Origin: Oceanobacillus arenosus
GTDB lineage: Bacteria; Bacillota; Bacilli; Bacillales; Amphibacillaceae
DNA: 64,000 bases
NCBI RefSeq assembly: GCF_003369575.1
Contig: NZ_PIOC01000021.1
Span: 19,969-83,968 of the forward strand
Reading direction: 5' to 3'
Of the stretch, positions 1 through 8,385 are shown piece by piece. How positions within the stretch are numbered: the first letter of the stretch is position 1; every line of letters begins with the position of its first letter. The translations under genes were made by a program, and so were the position numbers. The notes beneath the pieces were generated by a model, which was not told the DNA's origin, did not search any database, and saw nothing but the letters and a program-made list of their open reading frames with translations.

Positions 1-555
1 AAATATAAGAAGGTTGATATAAAAAATGCAGGCGTCAAAAATGCGGGAGCATCGAATACAACGATTTTACTTGGCTGGAAGTATGGTATTTTAGTTGCCC
101 TTATCGATATATTTAAGGCGACATTAGCAATCTTGCTCGTATTATTTATTCTGAAAGAAAACGGCATTGCTGATGAAAGCCAAATATTATTTGTTTATAT
201 CACAGCATTATTTGTTATTATTGGCCATAATTATCCAGTCACGATGAAGTTTAGTGGGGGAAAAGGCACAGCATCACTTGTCGGGGCATTGCTTGCAATT
301 GATTGGAAAGTCGCAGTAATTGGTATCGGAGTATTACTTCTATTTACATTTGCAACGGATTATTTAGTTATTGGCGTCTTATTCATGTATTTATCCTTCC
401 TTGTTACGACTTATATATTCTTCGGGATGAAACCAGCAATTGTCGTTATGTTACTATCCATCTTAAGTATTATGAAACATATAGAGAATTATAAGCGAAT
501 TTTAAATAAGGAAGAGAGAAAGTTATCCAGTATGTTCAAGAAAAAAGTGTCTTAA
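1..555 (+). CDS. plsY: PlsY-type glycerol-3-phosphate acyltransferase, 5' end missing
   Basis: The reading frame is open from base 1, so the gene starts before the window; 184 residues are visible. In this family the enzyme moves an acyl group from acyl-phosphate to glycerol-3-phosphate at the membrane, the first step of phospholipid synthesis. Two family motifs are visible: NAGASNT near the visible start and GHNYPVTMKFSGGKGTAS about 70 residues later. Several hydrophobic segments follow. The first ATG inside the window (133) lies after the first motif and is not the true start. It could be a second PlsY paralogue rather than the housekeeping copy. Confidence 0.85.
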   Translation, partial: KYKKVDIKNAGVKNAGASNTTILLGWKYGILVALIDIFKATLAILLVLFILKENGIADESQILFVYITALFVIIGHNYPVTMKFSGGKGTASLVGALLAIDWKVAVIGIGVLLLFTFATDYLVIGVLFMYLSFLVTTYIFFGMKPAIVVMLLSILSIMKHIENYKRILNKEERKLSSMFKKKVS

Positions 556-579
556 GTTTGAAGATTGGAGGATAACATC

Positions 580-1062
580 GTGGAAATTCTAATATGGATT
601 ATTATCGCTTTGCTATTCATTTTAAGTTTTGTTGGATTAATATATCCAATTATTCCTGGGGTGCTCGTATTATGGGTTGGGTTCTTGCTCTATCAATTTT
701 TCATTAATAGTAATGAGCTCAATCTAATTTTCTGGATTGCGATGGGTGTATTTACTGTCGGGCTATTTGTAGCTGATATTATTGCTAACAGCTACTTTGT
801 AAAGAAATATGGTGGAAGCAAATGGGGAGAACGGGGTGCAGCAATCGCTGTAATCATTGGTTCATTTATTATCCCGCCATTTGGAATTATCATTGTACCC
901 TTCGTTGTTGTCTTTATTATTGAAATGCTGCAGCAGCGATCATTGCCGGAGGCATTCAAAGCGTCCATTGGCTCGTTGTTTGGCTTCTTAGGCGGTACAG
1001 TTGCGAAATTGGTGATTCAAGTTATTATGATTATTTGGTTTTTTGTCGTAGTATTGTTTTAA
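580..1062 (+). CDS. DUF456 family membrane protein
   Basis: A 160-residue, very hydrophobic protein with four or more likely membrane segments and the DUF456 pattern GLIYPIIPG near the N-terminus. GTG at 580 was chosen because TTGGAGGAT at 565-573 is a good ribosome binding site 6-8 bases upstream; a frame extension to TTG 565 would put the start inside that site. It lies 24 bases after plsY and is probably co-transcribed. Function of the family is unknown. Confidence 0.8.
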   Translation: MEILIWIIIALLFILSFVGLIYPIIPGVLVLWVGFLLYQFFINSNELNLIFWIAMGVFTVGLFVADIIANSYFVKKYGGSKWGERGAAIAVIIGSFIIPPFGIIIVPFVVVFIIEMLQQRSLPEAFKASIGSLFGFLGGTVAKLVIQVIMIIWFFVVVLF

Positions 1063-1366
1063 GATAAACTGCGGACTAGTTTAGTGTTTAAGGCTCTCGG
1101 ACCAGTCGCTCCAGAAATACACTTCGCTTTCCGCGGGGAGCTGGCGAGCCTTCTTGTGCTGACGCACTGCGAAGTCTCGCCTAGGCTCTTCTTCCCGCAG
1201 GAGTCTTCGTGTATTTCTTCCGCTGGGGCTATTAAAAATCAGATATTAAAGAGTAACTTACCACTGACAATTGATGTTTATTGAAGTTCTAGAATGTAAA
1301 CTCATGTGTGAACAACAATTACTATCTAGATCTTAAATTAAAATTATCATTAGTTCGCACTGTACT
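1063..1366 (+). repeat. Dispersed MITE-like element, copy R1
   Basis: One of five copies of a ~300-bp element in this window (others near 17.7, 31.8, 47.8 and 57.2 kb). Its ends form an imperfect inverted repeat: ATAAACTGCGGACTAGT on the left, and the complement of AGTTCGCACTGTAC on the right. The centre folds into a long hairpin with outer arms GAAATACAC and GTGTATTTC and GC-rich inner arms (GGGGAGCTGGCGAG / CTCGCCTAGGCTC). The open frame through it (1084-1284) has no ribosome binding site and recurs in the other copies only because the DNA is repeated. It fills most of the gap between the DUF456 gene and pdxK. Confidence 0.8.
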
Positions 1367-1451
1367 TCCAAAACTAATGATCTATCATTCATTTCATAAT
1401 AACCTGTAGGAACATTAATTTTCAATATGCTCTAAGAAAGGAACATTAATT

Positions 1452-2309
1452 ATGAATTATCCATCACGTGTCATGACGATTGCAGGGTCTGCGGCTGGAG
1501 GTAGTGCGGGGATTCAGGCGGATTTGAAAACATTTCAAGAATTGGATGTGTATGGTATGAGTGTTGTGACCGCAATTGTTGCTAGACATCCGGAGACGAA
1601 TAAAAATGTTCATATCCAGACAATAGAAGCAATTGAAGCACAGTTTGCAACAGCAATCAATCAGGTCGGTGTTGATGGGCTGAAAACAGGAATGCTATTT
1701 TCTAAGGAAATTATTGAAACGGTTGCAAACTTAATTAAACAAGCTCAGGTCCAAACGATTGTGGTCGATCCGGTTATGATTGGGAAAATGAATTCGAAGC
1801 TCTTGAAGGACGATGCAATCGAAGCATTAAAGCGATTGCTTATTCCATTAGCGACGATTATTACACCGAACGTACCGGAAGCATCTGTGCTGCTAGGGAA
1901 TCGGGACATCGGCAATGTTGAGGAACTGAAGCAGGCCGCAGTCGATTTGTATTCTCTTGGTGCAAAGTATGTACTAGTAAAGGGCGGCAGACTGGAAGGA
2001 CCAGCAGTTGATGTACTATATGATGGTGAAGATATAATTTCATATGAAGCACCAAGGATTAATACAGTTAATACGAGCGGGGCAGGCTGTACTTATTCCG
2101 CAGCAATTGCTGCAAATATAACAAAGGGAGTTCCTGTACGTGAGGCGGTCCAGCTTGCAAAAAGTTTTGTGACCACTGCAATTGAACATGGTTTTTCATA
2201 TACAGAAATTGTTGGTCCAACCTATCATGCCGCAGAGCGTAAATATGGGGAAGCACATCAAATAATTATAAATGGGGGAGAAAATAATGGAAAAACGCGC
2301 TTTAATTAA
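1452..2309 (+). CDS. pdxK: Pyridoxine kinase / hydroxymethylpyrimidine kinase family
   Basis: A 285-residue ribokinase-fold kinase of the ThiD/PdxK family, which phosphorylates pyridoxine/pyridoxal or the thiamine precursor HMP with ATP. N-terminal MTIAGSAAGGSAGIQADLKT is the family start motif, and the catalytic loop NTSGAGCTYSAA is near residue 210. The C-terminal VGPTYHAA resembles the Bacillus PdxK ending more than ThiD. Start ATG 1452 has AAAGGA upstream. A 12-base repeat GGAACATTAATT occurs at 1409 and again at 1440 across the binding site. It overlaps the nicotinamidase gene by 23 bases. Assignment to PdxK rather than ThiD is moderate. Confidence 0.8.
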   Translation: MNYPSRVMTIAGSAAGGSAGIQADLKTFQELDVYGMSVVTAIVARHPETNKNVHIQTIEAIEAQFATAINQVGVDGLKTGMLFSKEIIETVANLIKQAQVQTIVVDPVMIGKMNSKLLKDDAIEALKRLLIPLATIITPNVPEASVLLGNRDIGNVEELKQAAVDLYSLGAKYVLVKGGRLEGPAVDVLYDGEDIISYEAPRINTVNTSGAGCTYSAAIAANITKGVPVREAVQLAKSFVTTAIEHGFSYTEIVGPTYHAAERKYGEAHQIIINGGENNGKTRFN

Positions 2310-2838
2310 TGTTGATTACACCTATGATTTTGTAGCAGAAGATGGAGCACTTACAGCAGGGAAACCTGGTCAGGAAATTGAGGACAAAGTTGTTGCTTTA
2401 ACAAAGGAATTTATTGAGGTAGGAGATTACGTTGCATTTGCAATCGATATCCATTACGAAGGGGATGAGCTTCATCCGGAAACAGCATTATTTCCCCCGC
2501 ATAATATTGCAGGTACACCTGGAAGAGATTTATATGGTAAATTAGCGGACGTTTATGAGGAAAATAAGCACAATTCAAATGTTTATTACTATGATAAAAC
2601 ACGTTATAGTGCTTTTGCCGGTACAGACCTGGAAATTAAACTCCGTGAACGAGGAATTGATGAAGTTCATATTATCGGTGTATGTACAGATATTTGTGTG
2701 TTACATACTGCTGTTGATGCGTATAACAAAGGATTTAAAATTGTCATTCATAAAGATGCAGTAGCAAGCTTTAATCAAGCCGGTCATGATTGGGCGTTAG
2801 GGCATTTTGCGAATTCCTTAGGTGCTGAGGTTCGATAG
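2287..2838 (+). CDS. pncA: Nicotinamidase (isochorismatase-like hydrolase)
   Basis: A 183-residue cysteine hydrolase that converts nicotinamide to nicotinate for NAD salvage. The catalytic set is visible: Asp in NVDYTYDF, Lys in DKTRYSAF and Cys in IGVCTDICVLHTA, with the cis-peptide region before it. The start at ATG 2287 follows GGGGGAG at 2274-2280; the upstream in-frame ATG 2272 lies before that site and was rejected. Translationally coupled to pdxK (23-base overlap), so two cofactor-salvage enzymes share one message ended by the hairpin at 2861. Confidence 0.88.
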   Translation: MEKRALINVDYTYDFVAEDGALTAGKPGQEIEDKVVALTKEFIEVGDYVAFAIDIHYEGDELHPETALFPPHNIAGTPGRDLYGKLADVYEENKHNSNVYYYDKTRYSAFAGTDLEIKLRERGIDEVHIIGVCTDICVLHTAVDAYNKGFKIVIHKDAVASFNQAGHDWALGHFANSLGAEVR

Positions 2839-2860
2839 GAATTGCCATGGAAAATAAATT

Positions 2861-2893
2861 AAGGCTTAGAGAAAAGTTTTTCTAAGCCTTTTG
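2861..2893. terminator. Bidirectional intrinsic terminator
   Basis: AAGGCTTAGA pairs with TCTAAGCCTT, followed by TT on the plus side and preceded by A residues that serve as a T tract for the minus strand. It separates pncA from the convergent MFS gene. Confidence 0.8.
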
Positions 2894-2896
2894 CTA

Positions 2897-4171
2897 TTAA
2901 TTCGATTGATCCACTAATTCCTCAGCGAACTCTAAACCGAAAGTTTTGGGTGATAAATCATTCGCTTTTGGCAGGCTACGCAATCTCGGATGAAGGAACC
3001 AAATGATCGATAGAAGTGCTAACCCGAGCCCCGTTATTGCAAATATCAATGTACTGTTTGTAATGCTTGCAAAATATCCTCCGGCTAAAGAGCCAATTGG
3101 CATCGCAATCGTCCCCATACTTGCGGATACTGTATTTACTCTTCCAAGAACATGATTTGGGACAACGGTTTGAACAGTAGCAGCAAAAATAACATTTGTT
3201 CCACCGATTGGAATCCAAGCGATCCCGAATAATAGGACGCCGAGTAATGTCCACGGAACGATGGAGGAAAATATCCAGCAAAGCGATGAAAACAAGAACG
3301 AGAGAATAACAAAATGTCCAATTCGGAATTTTCCCATCTGATTTGCTAGCAGTGCGCCTACAAGTGCCCCCATAGACATTGCTGCCAGGTAGAAACCATA
3401 TATTTCTGATCCGCCCATATGATCAGCGAAAGCTGGAAGAATCGCCATCGCTCCGCCGATAGCAAAGTTTGCAACAATCGAGCCAATTAAAAACGTTGCC
3501 ATCAGTGAGCCAAATACAATGGAAAATCCTTCTTTTAGTTCAGTAAAATATGCTTTCATTCCATGCTTTAGTCCTTTTTTTTGATTGGACGATTTTGCTG
3601 TTTTGGAAGGGAGTTTTAATAAACTAAAAAGAATCGCTGCAGCAGCAAATGTAACAGAGTCAGCAAGAAATAAGGCTACAGCGCCTACAAATGCCACCAG
3701 AATTCCTGATATTGCATTAAATACTAAATCAATCCCTTGGTAGGCAAAGGAAAAATAGGAATTTCCTTTTAATAAATCTTCTTTTGGAAGAATAAGCGGC
3801 AATGCTTTTGTTTGGGATGGATAGGCAAACTGTTCGATAAAAGCTACAATCGGCATAACAATCAGCACGATTTGAACGGTTAACAGATCAAAGTAATATG
3901 TAATTGGAATGATCAATATTAGAATCGCCTGCAAAACCTGTGTAATAATAAGTGTTCGTTTCACGGGCCAGCGATCGACGAATGGACCGGTAATAAATTG
4001 CAGAGAAACAGGCAGTAATGTTAAAAAGCCGGCTAAACCGGAATAAAAGGCATTTCCGCCTAGACTGTATACGAGCCACATTGCAGCAACGTAATAAATA
4101 CTGTCCCCGATATTTGTAACAATTCTCCCAATAAGCAAGAATAAAAAGTTCTTATTTTTTAGTATCCCCAT
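2897..4171 (-). CDS. MFS transporter, macrolide-efflux-like
   Basis: A 424-residue protein with about twelve hydrophobic segments and the N-terminal pattern of the MFS_3/MefA-like exporters (LIGRIVTNIGDSIYYVAAMW; GPFVDRWPVKRT between segments 2 and 3). Such proteins export drugs or metabolites using proton antiport; the substrate cannot be told here. GGGGGAAAA lies 4-12 bases before ATG 4171. It is the second gene of a two-gene unit behind the ArsR-type regulator (26-base gap), so that regulator probably controls it. Confidence 0.82.
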   Translation of the reverse strand: MGILKNKNFLFLLIGRIVTNIGDSIYYVAAMWLVYSLGGNAFYSGLAGFLTLLPVSLQFITGPFVDRWPVKRTLIITQVLQAILILIIPITYYFDLLTVQIVLIVMPIVAFIEQFAYPSQTKALPLILPKEDLLKGNSYFSFAYQGIDLVFNAISGILVAFVGAVALFLADSVTFAAAAILFSLLKLPSKTAKSSNQKKGLKHGMKAYFTELKEGFSIVFGSLMATFLIGSIVANFAIGGAMAILPAFADHMGGSEIYGFYLAAMSMGALVGALLANQMGKFRIGHFVILSFLFSSLCWIFSSIVPWTLLGVLLFGIAWIPIGGTNVIFAATVQTVVPNHVLGRVNTVSASMGTIAMPIGSLAGGYFASITNSTLIFAITGLGLALLSIIWFLHPRLRSLPKANDLSPKTFGLEFAEELVDQSN

Positions 4172-4197
4172 TCGTTTTCCCCCTTTTCTAAAATTGC

Positions 4198-4806
4198 TCA
4201 GGAATATTTTTTCTCCCGTTTTTTAAATGCAAATTCTTCTACTTGGAAACCTAGGTTAAAGAAATAATAGATATTTTTTTCTTCATCTGATTCCTCACCC
4301 ATTTTCTCGAGTTCTTCCATTAATGCAAAGTATTTTTTAGTCCATTTTTTAAATTGTGTTTCACTAGCTTCAATCTCCATTGCTGCGGCCATATAACCCC
4401 AATCTTCCGGATTTTCACTATTGCCTTTCCTTTCAAAAGCTTGTTTTGGAGCAGTTTGAACGCGACGTTTCGCACGATCAATCATACTGTAAAAAATCTG
4501 TCTCTTTGTTTTATCTATCTCATGGATTGGCAATAACTCATCAGAAATTGTGAATCCACTCGCAACTGAGCGATAAAACTTCTGCATGATCCCATTCTTC
4601 TCTTCTTTTTTTACTATTTCGATGATATTGTTCTTTTCCAGTTCTTTTAAATGGTAATGGATTTTCCCTCTAGGAATATTCAATGTCTCTGACAGCTGCT
4701 GTCCTGTATATGGACCTTCACAGAGATACATCATCATATCCGTTCGTAGTGGATCTCCTAAAGCTTTTAATTGATTATATGTTTCAATCGTCATAATTGG
4801 TTTCAT
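4198..4806 (-). CDS. ArsR/HTH_20-type transcriptional regulator
   Basis: A 202-residue protein with an N-terminal winged helix (about residues 8-75: ALGDPLRTDMMMYL, then GQQLSETLNIPRGKIHYHLK as the recognition helix) and a charged C-terminal half with no obvious metal cluster. Start ATG 4806 has AGAGGATGA upstream. It precedes the MFS exporter in the same unit. A perfect 15-bp inverted repeat lies 16 bases before the start codon and is the obvious site for autoregulation. Ligand unknown. Confidence 0.82.
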   Translation of the reverse strand: MKPIMTIETYNQLKALGDPLRTDMMMYLCEGPYTGQQLSETLNIPRGKIHYHLKELEKNNIIEIVKKEEKNGIMQKFYRSVASGFTISDELLPIHEIDKTKRQIFYSMIDRAKRRVQTAPKQAFERKGNSENPEDWGYMAAAMEIEASETQFKKWTKKYFALMEELEKMGEESDEEKNIYYFFNLGFQVEEFAFKKREKKYS

Positions 4807-4821
4807 ATTCTCATCCTCTCT

Positions 4822-4859
4822 TTGTTAAATAAATTTAAACGGTCAAATTTATTTAACAA
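4822..4859. promoter_or_regulatory. Perfect 15-bp dyad, probable operator of the ArsR-type regulator
   Basis: TTGTTAAATAAATTT at 4822-4836 is the exact inverse complement of AAATTTATTTAACAA at 4845-4859, with an 8-base spacer. It lies directly upstream of the regulator gene and between it and the divergent ABC operon. Confidence 0.75.
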
Positions 4860-5006
4860 TATAATATCACTTATAAATTGAAAAGTAAATATGAAATTGT
4901 ATGAAAACTAATTACCTAAAATATGATGATAGTACGGAATATTAATAATTATTTGAAATTTATGTGCTAAAATAAAATTAGCTAACAAACGATGGGGGTT
5001 TGATCT

Positions 5007-5909
5007 ATGGGAAATGTAGTGCAGTTAGAACACGTATCAAAAAAATTTGGAAAGACAACTGCTGTAAAAGATGTCTCGTTTATCATTGAAAAAGGATCAA
5101 CTGTAGCAATCTTAGGGCCAAATGGTGCGGGGAAAACTACAACTATTTCCATGATGCTAGGGTTACTGGAACCGAGCGATGGGATGGTGAAGGTATTTGA
5201 TACAAATCCGAAAGAAATAACGGTACGCAATAGAATTGGCGCAATGCTGCAAGAAACTAGCGTCATCGATATGCTAAAGGTTCGCGAGATCATGGAGATG
5301 TTCAGGAGTTATTATACCTCTCCTCTTTCAATGGAAGAACTTACATCATTAACAGGATTTAATGCAGATGAATTAAAAAGAAGGGCAAGTAAGTTATCAG
5401 GCGGGCAAAGAAGAAGATTAGGATTTGCTCTGGCGCTCGCTGGAGACCCAGATTTGATCTTTTTTGATGAACCAACTGTTGGACTTGATATAACGGCTAG
5501 AAGGAATTTTTGGGAGAAAGTTGCCACGTTGAAATTACAAGGGAAAACAGTTATTTTTACAACGCATTATCTTCAGGAAGCAGATGATTTTTCTGAACGA
5601 ATTATTCTTTTTAATAATGGGGAAATCGTTGCAGATGGGAACCCCGATGAAATCAAACACAACATCGCTACTCGGAGTGTGTCCTTCCAAACAAATGACA
5701 AAGAAGTTTTTGCATTGCTGCAATCCTTTGATCAAGTAATCAGATGCTATGAAAAGGATGGACGGATTTTCGTCGTAACGAATGATACAGATGCAGTCTT
5801 GACTGAAATTTTCCGCAACAAAGTAGATGCAAAAAATATATCAATTGAAAATGGCCGCTTAGAGGAAGTGTTTGAAAATTTAACAGCTGAAAGAAAGGAG
5901 ACAATATAA
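5007..5909 (+). CDS. ABC transporter ATP-binding protein (ABC-2 exporter type)
   Basis: A 300-residue ATPase with Walker A GPNGAGKT near residue 40, signature LSGGQRRR near 132, Walker B DLIFFDEP just after, and the switch His in FTTHYLQEADDF. The ~80-residue C-terminal extension is typical of drug/antibiotic exporters. ATG 5007 follows GGGGG at 4994-4998. The permease gene starts one base after its stop. Divergent from the ArsR-type regulator, whose operator lies between them, so shared control is possible but not shown. Confidence 0.87.
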   Translation: MGNVVQLEHVSKKFGKTTAVKDVSFIIEKGSTVAILGPNGAGKTTTISMMLGLLEPSDGMVKVFDTNPKEITVRNRIGAMLQETSVIDMLKVREIMEMFRSYYTSPLSMEELTSLTGFNADELKRRASKLSGGQRRRLGFALALAGDPDLIFFDEPTVGLDITARRNFWEKVATLKLQGKTVIFTTHYLQEADDFSERIILFNNGEIVADGNPDEIKHNIATRSVSFQTNDKEVFALLQSFDQVIRCYEKDGRIFVVTNDTDAVLTEIFRNKVDAKNISIENGRLEEVFENLTAERKETI

Positions 5910-5910
5910 T

Positions 5911-6645
5911 ATGAATGCAATTATGACGCAATGCAAGTTTGAAATGATCCGGATTTTTCGCAATCCTTATTTTGTTTTTTGGACATTATTTATGCCGATT
6001 TTATTCTATTTTATATTCACGAATATCGTCAACACAGGTGTACCAGATCAAGGTGAGTGGCAGGCGTATTATTTAATGTCGATGACAACGTTTAGTGTAA
6101 TGGGTTCTGCTATTATGAACTTCGGCATTCGTATGGTACAGGAGCAAACGGAAGGCTGGTCTACATTCATGAAGCTTACTCCATTCCCTTCCTGGGCATA
6201 CTTTACAGCAAAAATGTTCGGTCAGCTCACCATGCATCTACTTTCGATTATCATTGTCTTTATCGCAGGGTTTCTCATCAACGGGGTTTCACTTACAATC
6301 GACCAATGGTTATTCTCTGGATTATGGATACTCATAGCTTCTATCCCTTTCTTAGCCATAGGTTCATTGATAGGAACAATGAAAAAAGTTGAGACTGCTG
6401 GCGGTGTAAGTAACATTATCTATTTAGCATTGGCTAGTTTAGGTGGAATGTGGATGCCAATCCGGATATTCCCTGATTTTCTCCAAAAAGTTGCTGAATG
6501 GCTACCATCATATCATTTTGCAAGTGGTGCGTGGGAAATTATCCTTGGAAATGTCCCTGATTGGAGAAGTTTTCTAATATTAATTGGTTATTTAATTGTG
6601 TTTATGCTGCTTGCAACCTATATAAGGGGAAAGCAGGAAAATTGA
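5911..6645 (+). CDS. ABC-2 type permease
   Basis: A 244-residue membrane protein with about six hydrophobic segments and the layout of ABC-2 (LnrM/YdbJ-like) permeases. It pairs with the ATPase encoded immediately upstream (ATG 5911, binding site AAAGGAG inside the ATPase end). One permease per operon suggests a homodimeric exporter. Substrate unknown; linearmycin-type or bacteriocin efflux is a family-level guess only. Confidence 0.83.
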   Translation: MNAIMTQCKFEMIRIFRNPYFVFWTLFMPILFYFIFTNIVNTGVPDQGEWQAYYLMSMTTFSVMGSAIMNFGIRMVQEQTEGWSTFMKLTPFPSWAYFTAKMFGQLTMHLLSIIIVFIAGFLINGVSLTIDQWLFSGLWILIASIPFLAIGSLIGTMKKVETAGGVSNIIYLALASLGGMWMPIRIFPDFLQKVAEWLPSYHFASGAWEIILGNVPDWRSFLILIGYLIVFMLLATYIRGKQEN

Positions 6646-6726
6646 ATGAAATATTGAGTTAGGGGACACGCTAAACGAATGTTCCTGTAGTAAAGGCTTA
6701 TCATCAGTAAGCCTTAAAATTTATAC

Positions 6727-6755
6727 TTGACAGTCGTAGTAATACGATATACAAT
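6727..6755 (+). promoter_or_regulatory. Sigma-A promoter of the padR operon with operator in its spacer
   Basis: TTGACA (6727-6732), 17 bases, TACAAT (6750-6755). The spacer holds GTCGTAGTAATACGA, so a bound repressor would cover the promoter. A GGTGGG/CCCACC hairpin follows at 6769-6792 in the leader. Confidence 0.75.
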
Positions 6756-6810
6756 TATGCTTAGATATGGTGGGGTAAAGAAATTTCCCACCTTAAAAAA
6801 TATTATTATA

Positions 6811-6833
6811 TACGACAGTCGTAGTAGTATGAT
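6811..6833 (+). promoter_or_regulatory. Second PadR-type operator
   Basis: TACGACAGTCGTAGTAGTAT repeats the sequence in the promoter spacer at 6729-6748 (GACAGTCGTAGTAATACGAT). It contains the palindrome TACGAC-A-GTCGTA overlapping a TCGTA-N4-TATGA dyad. It lies in the leader, 25 bases before the padR start. Confidence 0.7.
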
Positions 6834-6857
6834 TAGCAAAAAGAGATGGTGAATGGC

Positions 6858-7193
6858 ATGGATGGACAATTATCAAGTGATATTTTGAGAGGACACACCG
6901 ATACAATTGTTTTAGCTAGTTTATTGGATCGTGACCGCTATGGATTTGAAATTTATAATCGTGTCTTGCAGAAGACGGAAAATTTATATGAGCTAAAGGA
7001 AACGACACTTTATTCCAGCTACAAACGTTTGGAAAAAGAGGCTTTTATTGAATCATATTGGGGAAATGAGACGCAAGGTGGCCGCAGAAAGTATTATCGT
7101 ATCACGGAAAAAGGGCGGGAATTGTATCAGCAGAAACTTAAAGATTATGAATTTACAAGAAAAATTTTGGAACGGCTATTTATGGAGGAATAA
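6858..7193 (+). CDS. PadR family transcriptional regulator
   Basis: A 111-residue winged-helix protein of the short PadR type: ASLLDRDRYGFEIYNR, ETTLYSSYKRLEKE (recognition region), GGRRKYYRITEKG (wing) and a C-terminal dimer helix. ATG 6858 is preferred because GGTGA at 6848-6852 sits 5 bases upstream; ATG 6846 (four residues longer) has no good site and remains possible. Its stop touches the next gene. Two matching operators upstream indicate that it represses its own operon. Confidence 0.85.
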   Translation: MDGQLSSDILRGHTDTIVLASLLDRDRYGFEIYNRVLQKTENLYELKETTLYSSYKRLEKEAFIESYWGNETQGGRRKYYRITEKGRELYQQKLKDYEFTRKILERLFMEE

Positions 7194-7195
7194 TG

Positions 7196-8068
7196 ATGGA
7201 TTTAAAAGAATTTATTAATAACGCATTTGGAAAATATGAGGAATCACCGGAACTTATTGATTTTAAGGAAGAATTATTAACAAATCTCGAGGATCGCCTG
7301 CAGAGTTTAGAGGCATCTGGTTTGAATCGCGACAAAGCTTTAAAGGAAATTAAGACAGAGTTTGCAGACATTAATAAAATTGCTGAAGAAATGAGTTTAG
7401 CAAAAAAGAAGGAAGTGTTTGAAATCCAATATATGTCATTACGTAGCTTTGTTACAAAGAAACAAGCCGCTATTTATACCGTTTTAGGTGTCCTTGTCGC
7501 ATTTGGAATGATTACTGCTGGTTTAAGCTATCTTGGATCTGGAAAGGTTGAAGCTTTAATCGGTGTATTGATGGTGTTCTTGGCCGCTCCATTAGCAGGG
7601 TTTGTCTATATGGGCTTAACACAGGAAACAGCAACACGGAATCCGATGCGACCATTACGTGCTACTATTTACGCCATTGCTACATTTGTTTTGATATTCG
7701 GTGCGCTGCTTGTGCCGATGTTAGTTTTCGGAGAAGCTAAATCATTAGAAGGTGCACTTGCAGTTTTAATCCCATTTGCTTTACCAAGTATAGGTGTGCT
7801 TGGATTCTTGATGATTACGGAAGCAGACTATCGTAAAGCTTGGGTTTTAAAAGAGGCTGAAAAGCATAATGAATGGGCAAAGAACTTTGAAGCTTCAGGG
7901 AATGCTCAAACATTTGGGATAATGACAGCTGCAATTTGGATTTTAGCAATTGGTGCATTTATTTTCCTACTTATTTTGAAACTGTGGATCTACAGCTGGA
8001 TTCCACTAGTCGTCGCACTTGCTGTGATGATGTTCCTGCTCGCATACTATATGAGAAAAAGTTCATAA
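7196..8068 (+). CDS. HAAS/DUF1700-type membrane protein
   Basis: A 290-residue protein. The N-terminal ~85 residues are soluble and charged (KEFINNAFGKYEESPELIDF, then AEEMSLAKKKEV), as in HAAS-like domains commonly encoded next to PadR. About six hydrophobic segments follow (two near 90-140, more near 160-220 and 240-285). ATG 7196 is 7 bases after GGAGG; ATG 7193 is too close. Coupled to padR and so probably repressed by it. Function unknown; an envelope-stress or transport role is an inference from the pairing. Confidence 0.75.
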   Translation: MDLKEFINNAFGKYEESPELIDFKEELLTNLEDRLQSLEASGLNRDKALKEIKTEFADINKIAEEMSLAKKKEVFEIQYMSLRSFVTKKQAAIYTVLGVLVAFGMITAGLSYLGSGKVEALIGVLMVFLAAPLAGFVYMGLTQETATRNPMRPLRATIYAIATFVLIFGALLVPMLVFGEAKSLEGALAVLIPFALPSIGVLGFLMITEADYRKAWVLKEAEKHNEWAKNFEASGNAQTFGIMTAAIWILAIGAFIFLLILKLWIYSWIPLVVALAVMMFLLAYYMRKSS

Positions 8069-8075
8069 GAATAGG

Positions 8076-8103
8076 GCCTTGTCAATAAGCGGCAAGGCTT
8101 ATT
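8076..8103 (+). terminator. Weak hairpin after the padR operon
   Basis: GCCTTG/CAAGGC (8076-8098) and the alternative AATAAGC/GCTTATT (8084-8103) can form here, with no clear T tract. It may be a weak terminator. Confidence 0.35.
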
Positions 8104-8115
8104 GCAAGTCAAACC

Positions 8116-8144
8116 TTGACTTTATAAAAACATCCATATATATT
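8116..8144 (+). promoter_or_regulatory. Promoter of the proS T-box transcript
   Basis: TTGACT (8116-8121), 17 bases, TATATT (8139-8144), just upstream of the T-box leader. Confidence 0.65.
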
Positions 8145-8154
8145 AAGAATGATA

Positions 8155-8385
8155 TAGGAAACATTGATGGGGATTAGTATAATTTACTTGTCTTTCTAAG
8201 AGAGGAAATGGTTGCTGGGAATTTCCAAAGACATAAATTAGAACCTGCTCCTGAGTTCGCCATCGGAAGGGCAAGAATGCTATAAGATGTGCGCGGTTTA
8301 TGACCGTTATCAAGTGAAGTGTGCAGGGGTATTCTCCTTTGCAAACAAGGGTGGTACCACCAGACCTCGGTCCCTTTTTTGGATA
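8155..8385 (+). promoter_or_regulatory. T-box riboswitch, proline specifier (CCU), upstream of proS
   Basis: The leader has the ordered T-box landmarks: an AGTA strand near 8175, the stem I element AGAGAGGAAATGGTTGCTG at 8200-8218, the specifier GAA-CCT-G with the proline codon CCT at 8244-8246, and the T-box core AAGGGTGGTACCACC at 8347-8361. A terminator arm GGTCCCTTTTTT ends at 8380. Uncharged tRNA-Pro should pair with the CCU codon and the T-box bulge and allow read-through into proS. Confidence 0.92.

Noticed and set aside
1084..1284. Open frame of 66 codons reading FRGELASLLVL...LFFPQESS
   Set aside because: It is the translation of the R1 repeat; similar frames in R3 (31767-32090) and R4 (47874-48098, minus) arise from the same DNA. 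None has a binding site.
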